Source: JABDBE01 sp963832245
GTDB taxonomy: Bacteria; Acidobacteriota; Terriglobia; Terriglobales; Acidobacteriaceae
DNA length: 64,000 nucleotides
Assembly (NCBI GenBank): GCA_963832245.1
Contig: CAWHTG010000004.1
Coordinates: 496,001-560,000 of the forward strand
Reading direction: 5' to 3'
Shown in pieces: positions 25,548 through 34,908 of this stretch. The notes under the pieces were generated by a model that was not told the origin of the DNA, ran no database searches, and saw only the letters and a list, made by a program, of their open reading frames with translations. The position numbers and the translations under genes were made by a program. Each line of letters starts with the position of its first letter. Position 1 is the stretch's first letter.

Positions 25548-25767
25548 AAATCTGTTGGTTGCTCAGGTCCACTTTTGGACCGTCGGAAACGATGAGCGGA
25601 AATTGCACTCTCTTAGGCCGCGGCCGCTGGCCTTGAAGGATGACGCTTCTCACCCCCGCCAAAACCAACTCGCGGACGGAGTATCCTCTCGCAGCCGCCT
25701 GCTCCTTCAGCTTCCGGTACAGGGGCGCCGGAATGTCAACCGTGGTACGAATAGATTCCTGCTTCAT
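25525..25767 (-). CDS. vapB: VapB-type ribbon-helix-helix antitoxin
   Basis: 80 residues. IRTTVDIPAPLYRKLKEQAA then GYSVRELVLAGVR is a ribbon-helix-helix DNA-binding unit; the C-terminal half (PLIVSDGPKVDLSNQQIYEH) is the type that wraps the toxin. It precedes and overlaps vapC, the usual antitoxin-first order, and should repress its own promoter as a complex. The promoter region (25768-25840) is AT-rich compared with surroundings, but I do not see a clear operator. Confidence 0.88.
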   Translation of the reverse strand: MKQESIRTTVDIPAPLYRKLKEQAAARGYSVRELVLAGVRSVILQGQRPRPKRVQFPLIVSDGPKVDLSNQQIYEHIEFP

Positions 25768-25844
25768 GGGCCAATTATTTCATAGATGCCATAAATATGG
25801 AACATGCGGAAGTGCGCAACCGTGCCGAATAACTGACAATCTTC

Positions 25845-26804
25845 TCAGACCCTGAACTTCCCCTCGGGATACACGCGGTCAAATGCCATCCAAGTCAACG
25901 CGATAACCACGAAGAACAACAGGCTGCCTTCCGGCCCGACCGAGCCTCCTGTGAGCCAGCGCGAGCCGTGTAAGGATGAACGCAGCAGATGGCCGGTTAC
26001 CATGCCGCCGCTGTCGGGCACAGAGTAGAGATAGCTTTCGCCCCAATCCCACGCAGCATGAAAGCCGACGGCGAACCACAAATTTCCGGTACGGCGAAGA
26101 GTCAAACAGAGGAAGAATCCGATCACGGCGACGGCGAACAGACCAACCCAGCTTTCTCCCGAATTGAAGTAATGCAATCCTGCAAAGATGATGGAAAGCA
26201 GCACGGCCGAGGGCCAAAAACCAATGGCCTGCGTCAGCGTGAACTGAGTGTAGCCGCGGAGCAGGAACTCTTCAAAGAAGCCAACTGCCAGAAAAAACAC
26301 GCCCCAGAAAGCGGCCATCCTCAAGATGCGCAGGCCGTGCAGAGCAATTTTTCCCACCGAGAAATCGCCGGCGCTGCCGATCGCAAGCATCAGAATGCTG
26401 ATTGCGACAATACCCCAAACCATGCCCAACCAGAACGATTTGCCGAACGCGCCACGCCGCGGCAGGCCGTAATCGCCGAAAGGGCGTTTCTCGATCCATC
26501 CCATGACCACCGCAGGGATAGCGACAGCCGCGAACGACCCCGACTCCGCAATCAAGTCGAGCCAGAGTTTGACCGTCACATGCGGATCAATCTTCTCCAA
26601 CAGAATGCCGAGAATTGCACGGAGTGCTCTCCACATGAGCACGTAGAGCAGAAGCCGCCATCCCAACCCTTGGGGGCCGAAGAAAAGCGTGTCCACTGGC
26701 TCCGGCGATGGCAGTGGGTTTATGAACTCGGGATCAGGGTGATGAATTGGCTCGTCCGGCGGCCCTGTACTCGCAGGCTTCAGGCCATCTTCTACTTCGT
26801 CCAT
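25845..26804 (-). CDS. CPBP family intramembrane protease
   Basis: 319 residues, about eight membrane helices. The Abi/CPBP catalytic signature is complete: EEFLLRG (Glu 178-179, Arg 183), LHYFN with His and HAAWDWGES near the C terminus. The family includes eukaryotic CAAX prenyl proteases and many bacterial members of unknown substrate, some in bacteriocin self-immunity. A proline-rich N-terminal cytosolic tail (~40 residues) precedes the first helix. It is divergent from the next gene (54-base gap), so the two promoters are face to back there. Confidence 0.88.
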   Translation of the reverse strand: MDEVEDGLKPASTGPPDEPIHHPDPEFINPLPSPEPVDTLFFGPQGLGWRLLLYVLMWRALRAILGILLEKIDPHVTVKLWLDLIAESGSFAAVAIPAVVMGWIEKRPFGDYGLPRRGAFGKSFWLGMVWGIVAISILMLAIGSAGDFSVGKIALHGLRILRMAAFWGVFFLAVGFFEEFLLRGYTQFTLTQAIGFWPSAVLLSIIFAGLHYFNSGESWVGLFAVAVIGFFLCLTLRRTGNLWFAVGFHAAWDWGESYLYSVPDSGGMVTGHLLRSSLHGSRWLTGGSVGPEGSLLFFVVIALTWMAFDRVYPEGKFRV

Positions 26805-26858
26805 GGTGGAAGTTTCCCCAATTGTCCCCGGACATGGTAAAACACTCGCCGTCGCTTC

Positions 26859-28106
26859 ATGGGTAAATTTCTCACGCGCGAACGCTTTGGGGGTCCCCAG
26901 GTTCTTGCCGGATTTCTTCTGCTCGCGTTCCTGATCCAGTGCGGATGGTTGCTCGGGCGCGGCACCGAACCGGCCGAAATCGACTCTTCCCAGCTATTCC
27001 GCGTGGTGGAAGGACTGCAACAGTGGAGTGGGGACTCGGTTGCCGGGACACCCTCGGTTGAACGTCTGGAGGCTGGGACTCCGACTCCGCCAGAAATCGA
27101 TCGCAACGACGGCTTCGATCCCAATCACTCGCCGCTGTGGTACCTGCTGGCTTCGCTCCCTCTGCTGCGTTGGACGGGCAAGGCGGACGCTGGATCTTTT
27201 CATTACTGGGGATGGCTGGCGCGTGCTCCTTATTTACTATTCGGCGTGCTTGTGGGAGCGTCTCTTTGGTATGTAGCCCGCAGACTTTACGGAAACGCGG
27301 GTGGCTACATTGCGCTGGCACTGTATTGCTTCTCACCCGCAATGCTCCGCAGCAGCACGCTGTATTCCGCGCAACCGGAAATGGGCGCGGCGTGGGGCGC
27401 ATTTGGAGCCGTCTTCACAGCGATTGCAGTGGCTCATACTTTATATGCTCCGCGCGAGGTTATAGTGTGGAACTGGCGGCGCATTTTGCTGCTCGGACTC
27501 TCCCTGGCATTAGCCATCGGATCTCAATTTTCCCTGATCATCCTGCTTGCCATCACTCTTGGGTTCATGCTCTATCTTGCTCCGGCTCGAAGGCAAGCAG
27601 CGGTTGCTATTTGGATGGCTGCATGCGCCGTGGCATTCCTACTCTTGCTGGCTTCCTACTTATTTCGTCCCAGCGTCTTTTGGCAAGGCCTGCGCCATGC
27701 CAGGTTTTTTCCAATCACATGGCAGGCATTTCTCGTGCCGGCAAACTACGTGCGGGTTCTGGCGCAAATCGGGAAGAGCGGCGCGGTGCTGTTAGTTGTG
27801 ATTCCGGGAGCCCTGATCACATATTTCGCCTGGCGGCGTCCACGGTATTTCGGCAACACCGCGCCCTTGATGATTGCAGCATTGTGTCTTCTCTTCGGCC
27901 TGGGTACGCCATACTATCCGGGATTCGGATTTCAGCTTATGGCGGTGCCATTCTTGTTTCTTTTTGTTGCCGGAATCGCCGCAGACCTGCTGGAGACGCG
28001 GAAGCGTGATCTGGTAACCGCTTGCGTATGGGGATTGCTGGTAGCAAATGTGCTCTGGAATCTGGCCGAACTGGCGCGCGTCGGAAGGCAGGTGATCGCG
28101 CCCTGA
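26859..28106 (+). CDS. Multi-pass membrane protein, GT-C-like
   Basis: 415 residues with roughly ten membrane helices. The first periplasmic loop contains EIDSSQLFRVVEG and later FDPNHSPLWYLLASLPLL, a layout like family 39 (ArnT/PMT-type) lipid-linked sugar transferases, where an acidic residue in the first loop is catalytic. The resemblance is structural, not a full match, so the glycosyltransferase call is tentative. It is followed by a 226-base gap without a gene. Confidence 0.6.
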   Translation: MGKFLTRERFGGPQVLAGFLLLAFLIQCGWLLGRGTEPAEIDSSQLFRVVEGLQQWSGDSVAGTPSVERLEAGTPTPPEIDRNDGFDPNHSPLWYLLASLPLLRWTGKADAGSFHYWGWLARAPYLLFGVLVGASLWYVARRLYGNAGGYIALALYCFSPAMLRSSTLYSAQPEMGAAWGAFGAVFTAIAVAHTLYAPREVIVWNWRRILLLGLSLALAIGSQFSLIILLAITLGFMLYLAPARRQAAVAIWMAACAVAFLLLLASYLFRPSVFWQGLRHARFFPITWQAFLVPANYVRVLAQIGKSGAVLLVVIPGALITYFAWRRPRYFGNTAPLMIAALCLLFGLGTPYYPGFGFQLMAVPFLFLFVAGIAADLLETRKRDLVTACVWGLLVANVLWNLAELARVGRQVIAP

Positions 28107-28332
28107 CACTAAAAGCACCGTGGCCGCTTGCATCCTCAACACCCATGTACATGCCGGCTGCTTGAGTCCCACGGCAAGACAACCACCGCACGAGGACGCG
28201 CCCTGTTCATCCCTGCCTTCAGCTACTTAGCTTAGATACAAGTCGATCCCCATGCCAGCACGAAAGTAATTCTCTTTAGGCACACAACTAAGGCTGGCCC
28301 CTTATGTTCTAATAATTAAGGGGGAGTGCGCC

Positions 28333-29118
28333 ATGCCTAGAAAACTAGAGTATGATTTGTGCGTGAAACGGCTGAATCAAGCTACGGGAGCGGGTTTTGC
28401 ATTCTTATTGCTGTTCGCGCTCGGCTTTTCTGGCTTGCTGAGCTGCACGGCTATCGCCCAAGTTAACGGCATGCCTGCCTCGGTCACATCGCCCGGGTTT
28501 GGTGGCCGCCAGGTCAATGGCGTGGCCCCGAGCGTCACCTCACTCGGATCGCGCGGCTACACTCCCTCTTCTCCGACGTGCTGTTTCAGGGGTACATCTC
28601 TGGGCAAGCCCCACTTCGGCTCGAATCCGAATACTGCGCCGGACTTTCACCATCGTCGTCGCGACGGTTATCTTCCGTGGGGTAGCGGGGTTTATCCGGT
28701 GCCATATTACGGGTATTACGATTCCGCAGACGATGTAGCCAGTGATCCATCGGGCGAACAATATAATGGCGGACCCACAATTTTTGACCGGCGCGGTTCC
28801 GGGGCAGTTCCATCCGCTCCGGCGCCGTACCCGAGCCGCGCACGTACCGGCAGCCCGCAAGCTGAATCAGCAACTGACGCCGAGGCGCAAACTGACGACG
28901 CATCGACCTCGGATCAGCCTCAGACTGTGTTGATCTTCAAAGACGGTCATCAAGTTGAAGTGGCAAACTACGCGATTGTTGGGAACACGCTGTATGACTT
29001 GACCGGCGGACACCGGCAGAAAATCGCTCTCGCCGATCTGAACCTGACCGCCACCGCGAAGGAGAACGACGATCGCGGCATTGATTTTGAGCTTCCAGCA
29101 ACTTCGCAAGCGAACTAG
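28333..29118 (+). CDS. Secreted protein, paralogue 1 of a tandem pair
   Basis: 261 residues. Signal peptide after a basic start (FAFLLLFALGFSGLLSCTAIAQ). A Gly/Pro/Ser/Tyr-rich middle contains two similar units (VNGMPASVTSPGFGGRQ and VNGVAPSVTSLGSRGY) and is probably disordered. The C-terminal ~65 residues (TVLIFKDGHQVEVANYAIVG NTLY...) form a compact domain shared with the next gene. GGGGGAG at -11 of the ATG is a good ribosome-binding site. I do not know the family; similar small exported proteins occur widely in Acidobacteriota by recall. Confidence 0.7.
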   Translation: MPRKLEYDLCVKRLNQATGAGFAFLLLFALGFSGLLSCTAIAQVNGMPASVTSPGFGGRQVNGVAPSVTSLGSRGYTPSSPTCCFRGTSLGKPHFGSNPNTAPDFHHRRRDGYLPWGSGVYPVPYYGYYDSADDVASDPSGEQYNGGPTIFDRRGSGAVPSAPAPYPSRARTGSPQAESATDAEAQTDDASTSDQPQTVLIFKDGHQVEVANYAIVGNTLYDLTGGHRQKIALADLNLTATAKENDDRGIDFELPATSQAN

Positions 29119-29121
29119 TCT

Positions 29122-29793
29122 ATGCTCAGGCCGTTGATCGTCGTGCTGACCTCGGCGCTGCTGGGAGTAGCAGGTTTCGCACCGATCGCAATGGCACAGC
29201 GCGGTCCTGGTATGCGGGGTGCCAGCGCACACTCTAGCTTCGGAGCCCGTGGCTCGTTTGCCGGAGAACGCCGTTCCCGCTGGTTCGGCAATGACGCGAT
29301 TTTCCTCGGCGACCCATTTTATGCCGACTATCCCGATGCGTCGTTGACTATTCCATCCCAGTTTGTCGAGGTGCAGCCAAGAGCTGCAGCCACGCCACCT
29401 GAGACAAAAGCTGAGCCGCTAATGATTGAGTTACAGGGGAATCGGTATGTGCGTTTCGGGGGCGGGCAGCAATCCGCAGAACGCGGCACGAAGGCGGCCC
29501 CTGACTACGCCGAAGCGCAAGCGGACAGCGTTACAACACTCCCTCAACAGCGAGCGCACCCCGAAATCCCGACGGTACTGATCTTTCGCGACGGCCATCG
29601 CGAACAGATACCCGAATACGCGATCGTGGGCAACACTATTTACGCCAGCGGAAATTACTGGCAGAGCGGCCAGTGGACGAAAAACATTCAACTCTCCGGC
29701 CTCGATATCCCTGCAACCGTGCGAGCCAATCACGACAACGGGGTCAACTTCATGCTGCCGTCAGCCCCGAACGAGGTCGTCACCAGGCCTTAA
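29122..29793 (+). CDS. Secreted protein, paralogue 2 of a tandem pair
   Basis: 223 residues, starting 3 bases after the stop of the preceding gene, so the pair is one operon. Signal peptide MLRPLIVVLTSALLGVAGFA ending at AMA-QRG. The C-terminal domain (TVLIFRDGHREQIPEYAIVG NTIY) aligns closely with that of its neighbour, while the middles differ. Duplication followed by divergence of the N-terminal part is the simplest reading. Function unknown. Confidence 0.7.
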   Translation: MLRPLIVVLTSALLGVAGFAPIAMAQRGPGMRGASAHSSFGARGSFAGERRSRWFGNDAIFLGDPFYADYPDASLTIPSQFVEVQPRAAATPPETKAEPLMIELQGNRYVRFGGGQQSAERGTKAAPDYAEAQADSVTTLPQQRAHPEIPTVLIFRDGHREQIPEYAIVGNTIYASGNYWQSGQWTKNIQLSGLDIPATVRANHDNGVNFMLPSAPNEVVTRP

Positions 29794-29884
29794 CTGTAGA
29801 AACGGTGCTTGCGATGTCTCCTTCCCGCCACGCTTCCCAGCCATGTTGCGAACCTTCGGCGGCGGCGCGATCATCTTAGCGGTC

Positions 29885-31459
29885 ATGAAACCGCCTTGCG
29901 ATGAAGCCGCGATCCGCGCTCGTGACGCGACTGCTCCTTGTCATCCCGCAACCGGAGCATGGGTGCTCGCCGCCGCAATTCTCGCGTCAAGCATGGCGTT
30001 TATTGACAGCACGGTGGTGAATGTCGCGTTGCCCGCGCTGCAATCCAGCCTGAATGCGAGTGTGATTGACGCGCAGTGGGTGGTTGAGTCTTATGGCCTG
30101 TTTCTCGGAGCACTCATTTTGGTCGGTGGTTCGGTCGGCGATTTGTTGGGACGCCGTCGAATCTTTGTGCTGGGTGTGGTCCTGTTTGCCATTGCGTCCG
30201 CGTGGTGCGGGCTAGCTCCAACCATTCATCAACTCATAATCGCCCGTGCGGTCCAAGGAGTAGGAGCGGCATTCCTGGTGCCGGGTAGCCTGGCAATTAT
30301 CAGCGCCTCATTCGACCTAGCGGAACGCGGTCGTGCCATTGGCACCTGGTCTGGCTCGACTGCGATGACCACGGCCGTCGGCCCCATTCTGGGTGGTTGG
30401 CTCATCCAGCATGCTTCCTGGCGATGGGCATTTTTCATCAACCTTCCACTCGCTGCCGCCGTGATCGCGATTTCGCTAAAGCACGTTCCCGAAAGTAGGA
30501 GCACAGCCGCGAAGCGTGTGGACTGGCTGGGTGCCGCCATTGTCACTGTCGGCTTAGGTGGCCTGGTTTTCGGTCTCATCGAATCGGCACGCCTCGGCTG
30601 GAGTCACCCGGCGGTACTTGCATCCCTGATCATCGGTGGGTTTTGTTTGCTGCTTTTCTCTTTTGTCGAGGCTCGCGTAGCGGCGCCCATGGTTCCACTC
30701 GAATTGTTCCAGTCCCGATCTTTCAGCGTCGCGAACCTTTTGACGCTGTTCCTTTATGCCGCAGTCGGAATTTTTTTCTTCCTCTTTCCCTTGGACCTCA
30801 TTCAGATTCAGGGCTATTCCGCAACTGCTGCCGGCGCCGCGGCCCTGCCCGCCATCCTGCTGCTGTTTCTTTTATCCCGGTGGTCGGGAGGTTTGGTGGC
30901 TCGTTACGGACCCCGGCTACCACTGATTGTCGGTCCTCTCATCACAGCAGCTGGCTTCTTCCTGTTCGCGATTCCCGGCGTCGGCGGCAGCTACTGGACC
31001 ACGTTCTTCCCAGCCTTTATCGTACTCGGCTTTGGCATGGCAATTAGTGTCGCTCCTCTCACTACAGTAGTCATGAGCGCTGTGGATCAAGACCGCGCAG
31101 GCACTGCTTCCGGGATTAACAACGCGGTTGCCCGGATTGCCGGCTTGCTCTCCATTGCCGTGCTGGGAATCGTGATGGTTCACTCATTCAGCACGCGCCT
31201 CGATCGCGACCTCGCGCGACTACAGTTATGGCCCGACGTGAAGAAGAACCTCGAATCGAACTACATCAAACTGGCTGCGCTTGAAATACCGGCCAGCGTC
31301 GACTCCAGTACCTCCGCTGAAATCAAGGCCTCCATCGACCAGGCATTCGTTTACAGTTTCCGGCTGGTGATGTTGATCAGCGCCGGACTTGCCGTCGCGA
31401 GTGCAGTTCCAACGTTGCTGATTGAAAGCAAGTTCAACCCCGCCATTAATCAGCCGTAA
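29885..31459 (+). CDS. MFS drug transporter, DHA2 (14-helix) family
   Basis: 524 residues from the ATG at 29885; the frame extends to 29843 without added homology. SSMAFIDSTVVNVALPALQ is the typical first helix (motif D1), GRRRIFVLG is motif A between helices 2 and 3, and the antiporter motif C appears as GPILGGWLI. About 14 helices are visible, as in EmrB/QacA-type proton-driven exporters. No membrane-fusion partner (EmrA) lies nearby, so it may act alone. Substrate is unknown. Confidence 0.92.
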   Translation: MKPPCDEAAIRARDATAPCHPATGAWVLAAAILASSMAFIDSTVVNVALPALQSSLNASVIDAQWVVESYGLFLGALILVGGSVGDLLGRRRIFVLGVVLFAIASAWCGLAPTIHQLIIARAVQGVGAAFLVPGSLAIISASFDLAERGRAIGTWSGSTAMTTAVGPILGGWLIQHASWRWAFFINLPLAAAVIAISLKHVPESRSTAAKRVDWLGAAIVTVGLGGLVFGLIESARLGWSHPAVLASLIIGGFCLLLFSFVEARVAAPMVPLELFQSRSFSVANLLTLFLYAAVGIFFFLFPLDLIQIQGYSATAAGAAALPAILLLFLLSRWSGGLVARYGPRLPLIVGPLITAAGFFLFAIPGVGGSYWTTFFPAFIVLGFGMAISVAPLTTVVMSAVDQDRAGTASGINNAVARIAGLLSIAVLGIVMVHSFSTRLDRDLARLQLWPDVKKNLESNYIKLAALEIPASVDSSTSAEIKASIDQAFVYSFRLVMLISAGLAVASAVPTLLIESKFNPAINQP

Positions 31460-31603
31460 GCAAACCGAGACCGAGCGGCGTCCTATTCAATCAAACCAAG
31501 ATCTCGAGATTCAAGAACCTTTGTGTGACTTTATGTTCTTTGTGATGATGAAATTTGGATTCCCGCCGGGACCTGAAACAACACTCCGCAGAAGCCCTCC
31601 CTA

Positions 31604-31612
31604 TGGTATAAT
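31604..31612 (+). promoter_or_regulatory. Extended -10 promoter candidate for gyrA
   Basis: TGGTATAAT, identical to the element before gyrB, 140 bases before the gyrA start and followed by a leader without any frame of note. No consensus -35. Confidence 0.55.
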
Positions 31613-31751
31613 GAATTCTATCCGGCAGGCTCGTAACATCCAATAAATGCAATAAGTTGCAAGCGCTCTGCCAGGCTGTCAGGCTAATGCCGGCACGTCT
31701 GGGAACTGAGACCTGCGAAGCAACAATTGCAGCTATGGTGAGACCCGAAAA

Positions 31752-34424
31752 ATGGCTGACGATCAAAATCCCGAACTACCTTTAACCCCGCCCCCACCCG
31801 GCGAAGGCGGCAACCCCGGCGCGCTAAACATTCAACCGGTAAATATCGAAGAAGAAATGCGCAGGTCGTACCTTGACTATTCGATGTCGGTGATTATTGG
31901 GCGCGCGTTGCCTGATGTGCGCGACGGATTGAAACCGGTGCATCGCCGCATTCTCTATCACATGTTTGACTCTGGCCTGCTGCACAATCGCAGGTATGTG
32001 AAGTGCGCCAGGGTGGTCGGTGAGACCATGGGTAAGTACCATCCTCACGGCGATACCGCCTTGTACGACGCGCTGGTTCGCATGGCGCAGCCATTTTCGT
32101 TGCGCTATCCCCTCATCGATGGTCAGGGAAATTTCGGATCGGTCGACGACGATCCCCCCGCAGCCATGCGATACACCGAGTGCCGCCTGGCGCGCATGGC
32201 GGAAGATCTCAACGCCGATATCGACAAGGACACGGTCGACTTTGAGCCGACCTACGACGACTCCAACACGCAACCCACGGTCCTTCCAACGCGCATTCCC
32301 AATCTTTTGGTGAATGGATCGAACGGAATCGCCGTCGGTATGGCGACTAATATCCCGCCGCACAATCTCACTGAAATCGTCGAAGCCGCAATTCTGCTGG
32401 TGAACAATCCGGCCACGCAGCTCCCCGAGATTCTAAACATCGTAAAGGGTCCGGATTTCCCGACGTACGGAATCATCCACGGCAAAGCCGGAATCTACGA
32501 AGCCTACAAAACCGGCCGGGGACGCTTCATGATGCGCGCCAAAGCCGGCATTGAAACCTTCAACAAAGATCGCCAGGCCATCGTAGTCACTGAAATTCCG
32601 TATCAAGTCAGCAAAAAGCGGCTGATCGAACGCATGGCGCAGTTAGTCAACGACAAGATCATCGACGACATCTCCGACATTCGCGACGAAAGCGATCGCG
32701 ACGGCATGCGCATCGTAGTCGAACTAAAGCGCGGCGGCGAACCCCAAATCGTGCTCAATCAGCTTTTCAAGCACACCTCCATGCAGGAAGGTTTTTCAAT
32801 GATTTTCCTGGCTGTCGTGAATGGACAGCCGAAGGAAATGGGCCTGATTCAGGCCATCAAACATTTCATCGATCACCGGGTGGACGTGGTTCGCCGACGT
32901 ACTGCGTTCTTGCTGGCAAAAGCTAAAGACCGCGAGCACATCCTAGAAGGCTACCTTACCGCGCTCGACCATCTGGACAATGTGATCGTCATCATTCGTG
33001 CCAGCGCCAATCGCGCCGACGCCCGCGAAAATCTTGTCGCCTACTTCGGCGGCAAGAAGATCGAGATCAACGTGACGGGCCGCGCGCCCAAGCTCGATCC
33101 TGAAAAGCCGTTTACTGGCATTCAGGCCGATGCCATCCTAGAACTGCAGTTGCACCGCCTGACCAAGCTCTCCATCGACGAAATCAACAAAGAGCTGAAG
33201 CAAACCCGCGACAACATCGCCGATTACGAAGCCATCCTGGGCTCAGAGAAAAAACTCCGCAGCGTAATCGTAAAAGAGCTGGAAGAAGTTAAAAAGCTCT
33301 ATGGCGACGAACGCCGTACCGTCATCGAAGACGAAGCCGCCGAGATTCATCTCGAAGACTTGATCGCCGACGAGCAGATGGCCGTCACTGTAAGCCACAG
33401 CGGCTACATGAAGCGCACGGCGATTTCCACCTACCGCAATCAGCGCCGCGGAGGCCAGGGCCGCATGGGCATGAAGACCCGCGACGAGGATTTCGTCGAA
33501 CATCTTTTCATTGCCTCGACGCACGCCTACATTCTCATTTTCACCAACACCGGACGCGTCTACTGGCTGAAGGTTTACGAAATTCCCGACGTAGGCGCCG
33601 CCGGCAAGGGTAAACACGTCGGCAGCCTGGTGTCGCTGCAACCCGGCGAGACGGTTCGCACCATGCTAGCCGTCCGCAATCTCGAAGAGGAAGGCAAGTA
33701 CGTCTTCTTCGCCACGCGGAACGGCACAGTCAAGAAGACTGACCTGAAAGATTTCTCCCACGTTCGCAACGGAGGCATCATCGCCATCAACATCGAAAAG
33801 GGCGACGAACTGGTAGCCGCCCGCCTCACTGACGGCATGCAAATCGTCTTCCTGGCCTCGCACGACGGCCAAGCCATCCGCTTCGAAGAAACCGACGTCC
33901 GCTCCATGGGCCGCAACGCCACCGGAGTCCGCGGCATGAACCTAGGCGAGAAAGACTACATAGTAGGAATGGCCACCACGGTAAAAGCAGGCGCAGAAGC
34001 CCAAGCCAAGCCAAGCGCAAATGTGGTAGCGGGCGACTCGCCCGCGATTCCCACCGACGAAGTAGAAGACGTAGGCAAGCGCGGCTCGCTAATCCTCTCC
34101 GTCACCGAAAACGGATACGGCAAGCGCACCGCCGCCGACGAATACCGCCTAACCAACCGCGGCGGCAAAGGCGTAATCAACGTAAAAACCACCGAACGCA
34201 ACGGCAAAGTAGTAGGCATAGCCCAGGTGACGGAAGATGCCGAGGTCATGCTGATCAGCCAATACGGCAAAATCATCCGCATCGAGTCCAAATTCATCCG
34301 CGAGTCGGGAAGATCCGCCCAAGGCGTGCGCCTGCTGAACATCGAGGCAGGAGACAGAGTGGCCGCCGCGGTGGTGATCCCGCCGGAGGAAGAGCCAACC
34401 AACGGAGGCACCCTGATTCAGTAA
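31752..34424 (+). CDS. gyrA: DNA gyrase subunit A
   Basis: 890 residues. A proline-rich N-terminal tail (~25) precedes the breakage-reunion domain with HPHGDTALYDALVRMAQPFS and the catalytic Tyr in AAMRYTECRL (Y141). In the quinolone region Thr 102 and Asp 106 stand at the positions of E. coli Ser83 and Asp87; Thr is a natural variant. The C-terminal pinwheel has the GyrA box QRRGGQG, which separates it from ParC. At about residues 757-770 a short Ala/Lys/Pro segment (NVVAGDSPAIP) coincides with a GCGGGCGACTCGCCCGC palindrome, possibly another in-frame repeat. It forms A2B2 gyrase with GyrB. Confidence 0.97.
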   Translation: MADDQNPELPLTPPPPGEGGNPGALNIQPVNIEEEMRRSYLDYSMSVIIGRALPDVRDGLKPVHRRILYHMFDSGLLHNRRYVKCARVVGETMGKYHPHGDTALYDALVRMAQPFSLRYPLIDGQGNFGSVDDDPPAAMRYTECRLARMAEDLNADIDKDTVDFEPTYDDSNTQPTVLPTRIPNLLVNGSNGIAVGMATNIPPHNLTEIVEAAILLVNNPATQLPEILNIVKGPDFPTYGIIHGKAGIYEAYKTGRGRFMMRAKAGIETFNKDRQAIVVTEIPYQVSKKRLIERMAQLVNDKIIDDISDIRDESDRDGMRIVVELKRGGEPQIVLNQLFKHTSMQEGFSMIFLAVVNGQPKEMGLIQAIKHFIDHRVDVVRRRTAFLLAKAKDREHILEGYLTALDHLDNVIVIIRASANRADARENLVAYFGGKKIEINVTGRAPKLDPEKPFTGIQADAILELQLHRLTKLSIDEINKELKQTRDNIADYEAILGSEKKLRSVIVKELEEVKKLYGDERRTVIEDEAAEIHLEDLIADEQMAVTVSHSGYMKRTAISTYRNQRRGGQGRMGMKTRDEDFVEHLFIASTHAYILIFTNTGRVYWLKVYEIPDVGAAGKGKHVGSLVSLQPGETVRTMLAVRNLEEEGKYVFFATRNGTVKKTDLKDFSHVRNGGIIAINIEKGDELVAARLTDGMQIVFLASHDGQAIRFEETDVRSMGRNATGVRGMNLGEKDYIVGMATTVKAGAEAQAKPSANVVAGDSPAIPTDEVEDVGKRGSLILSVTENGYGKRTAADEYRLTNRGGKGVINVKTTERNGKVVGIAQVTEDAEVMLISQYGKIIRIESKFIRESGRSAQGVRLLNIEAGDRVAAAVVIPPEEEPTNGGTLIQ
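34034..34060. repeat. GCGGGCGACTCGCCCGC palindrome inside gyrA
   Basis: TGTGGTAGCGGGCGACTCGC and CCGCGATTCCCACC. The GGGCGACTCGCCC core and the GTGG...CCCAC frame are those of the intergenic repeats at 51700-51730 and 62703-62730. It falls in a loop between two blades of the GyrA C-terminal domain. Confidence 0.5.
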
Positions 34425-34485
34425 TTCGCCGCATGGGACGAGGGCGTTGGACCGCTCGGGATAGCTCTGCACCAACTCGTGCTAA

Positions 34486-34908
34486 TCACTCGACGGATCG
34501 TTTGGAGCCGAAAATGTATCCAAGTATGGCGCTGAAAACCGGCAGGATGGAAGATGCCACAACAAGTTGAAAAAGCTGTGTGGCGCGCTCTACTTGGAGC
34601 TTCGCCATCTGCTGATAAATTTCGGATGACTGCTTGTAGGCATCCACGAGCCGTTTGTATTGCTCAACGTCGCCGGAATTCGGCGGTGGTGTCGGCGGGG
34701 ATGGGAGCTGCAAGCAGTGAAAGGACACAAAGAAAATCGCGCCCGAGGCTAGGATGATATAACCAAAAAATGCAAGGGCCAGCCAAAGGCCGACCCATTG
34801 CAACGGCTCTAACTTTCGCATGCGGAGCTTCTGCAAAATGTCGCTCGGCAGAGGGTTAGCTTCCTCCCTCTTGCCGCTAGCCCCGCCGCTTCCTTGCACG
34901 TCGTTCAT
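34486..34908 (-). CDS. Small membrane protein, unknown
   Basis: 140 residues. Two membrane segments (WVGLWLALAFFGYIILASGAIF, ~39-60; LFQLVVASSILPVFSAILGY, ~112-131) enclose a proline-rich turn and a helical, coiled-coil-prone stretch (VEQYKRLVDAYKQSSEIYQQ). The start codon overlaps the stop of the upstream ribbon-helix-helix gene by four bases (ATGA), so they are coupled. No family recognised. Such a small coupled membrane protein next to a DNA-binding antitoxin-like protein could be a toxin, which is only a guess. Confidence 0.6.
   Translation of the reverse strand: MNDVQGSGGASGKREEANPLPSDILQKLRMRKLEPLQWVGLWLALAFFGYIILASGAIFFVSFHCLQLPSPPTPPPNSGDVEQYKRLVDAYKQSSEIYQQMAKLQVERATQLFQLVVASSILPVFSAILGYIFGSKRSVE

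Noticed and set aside
32050..32075. Quinolone-resistance mutation in GyrA (Thr at the Ser83 position)
   Set aside because: Thr occurs naturally at this position in other bacteria and the Asp at position 87 is intact.
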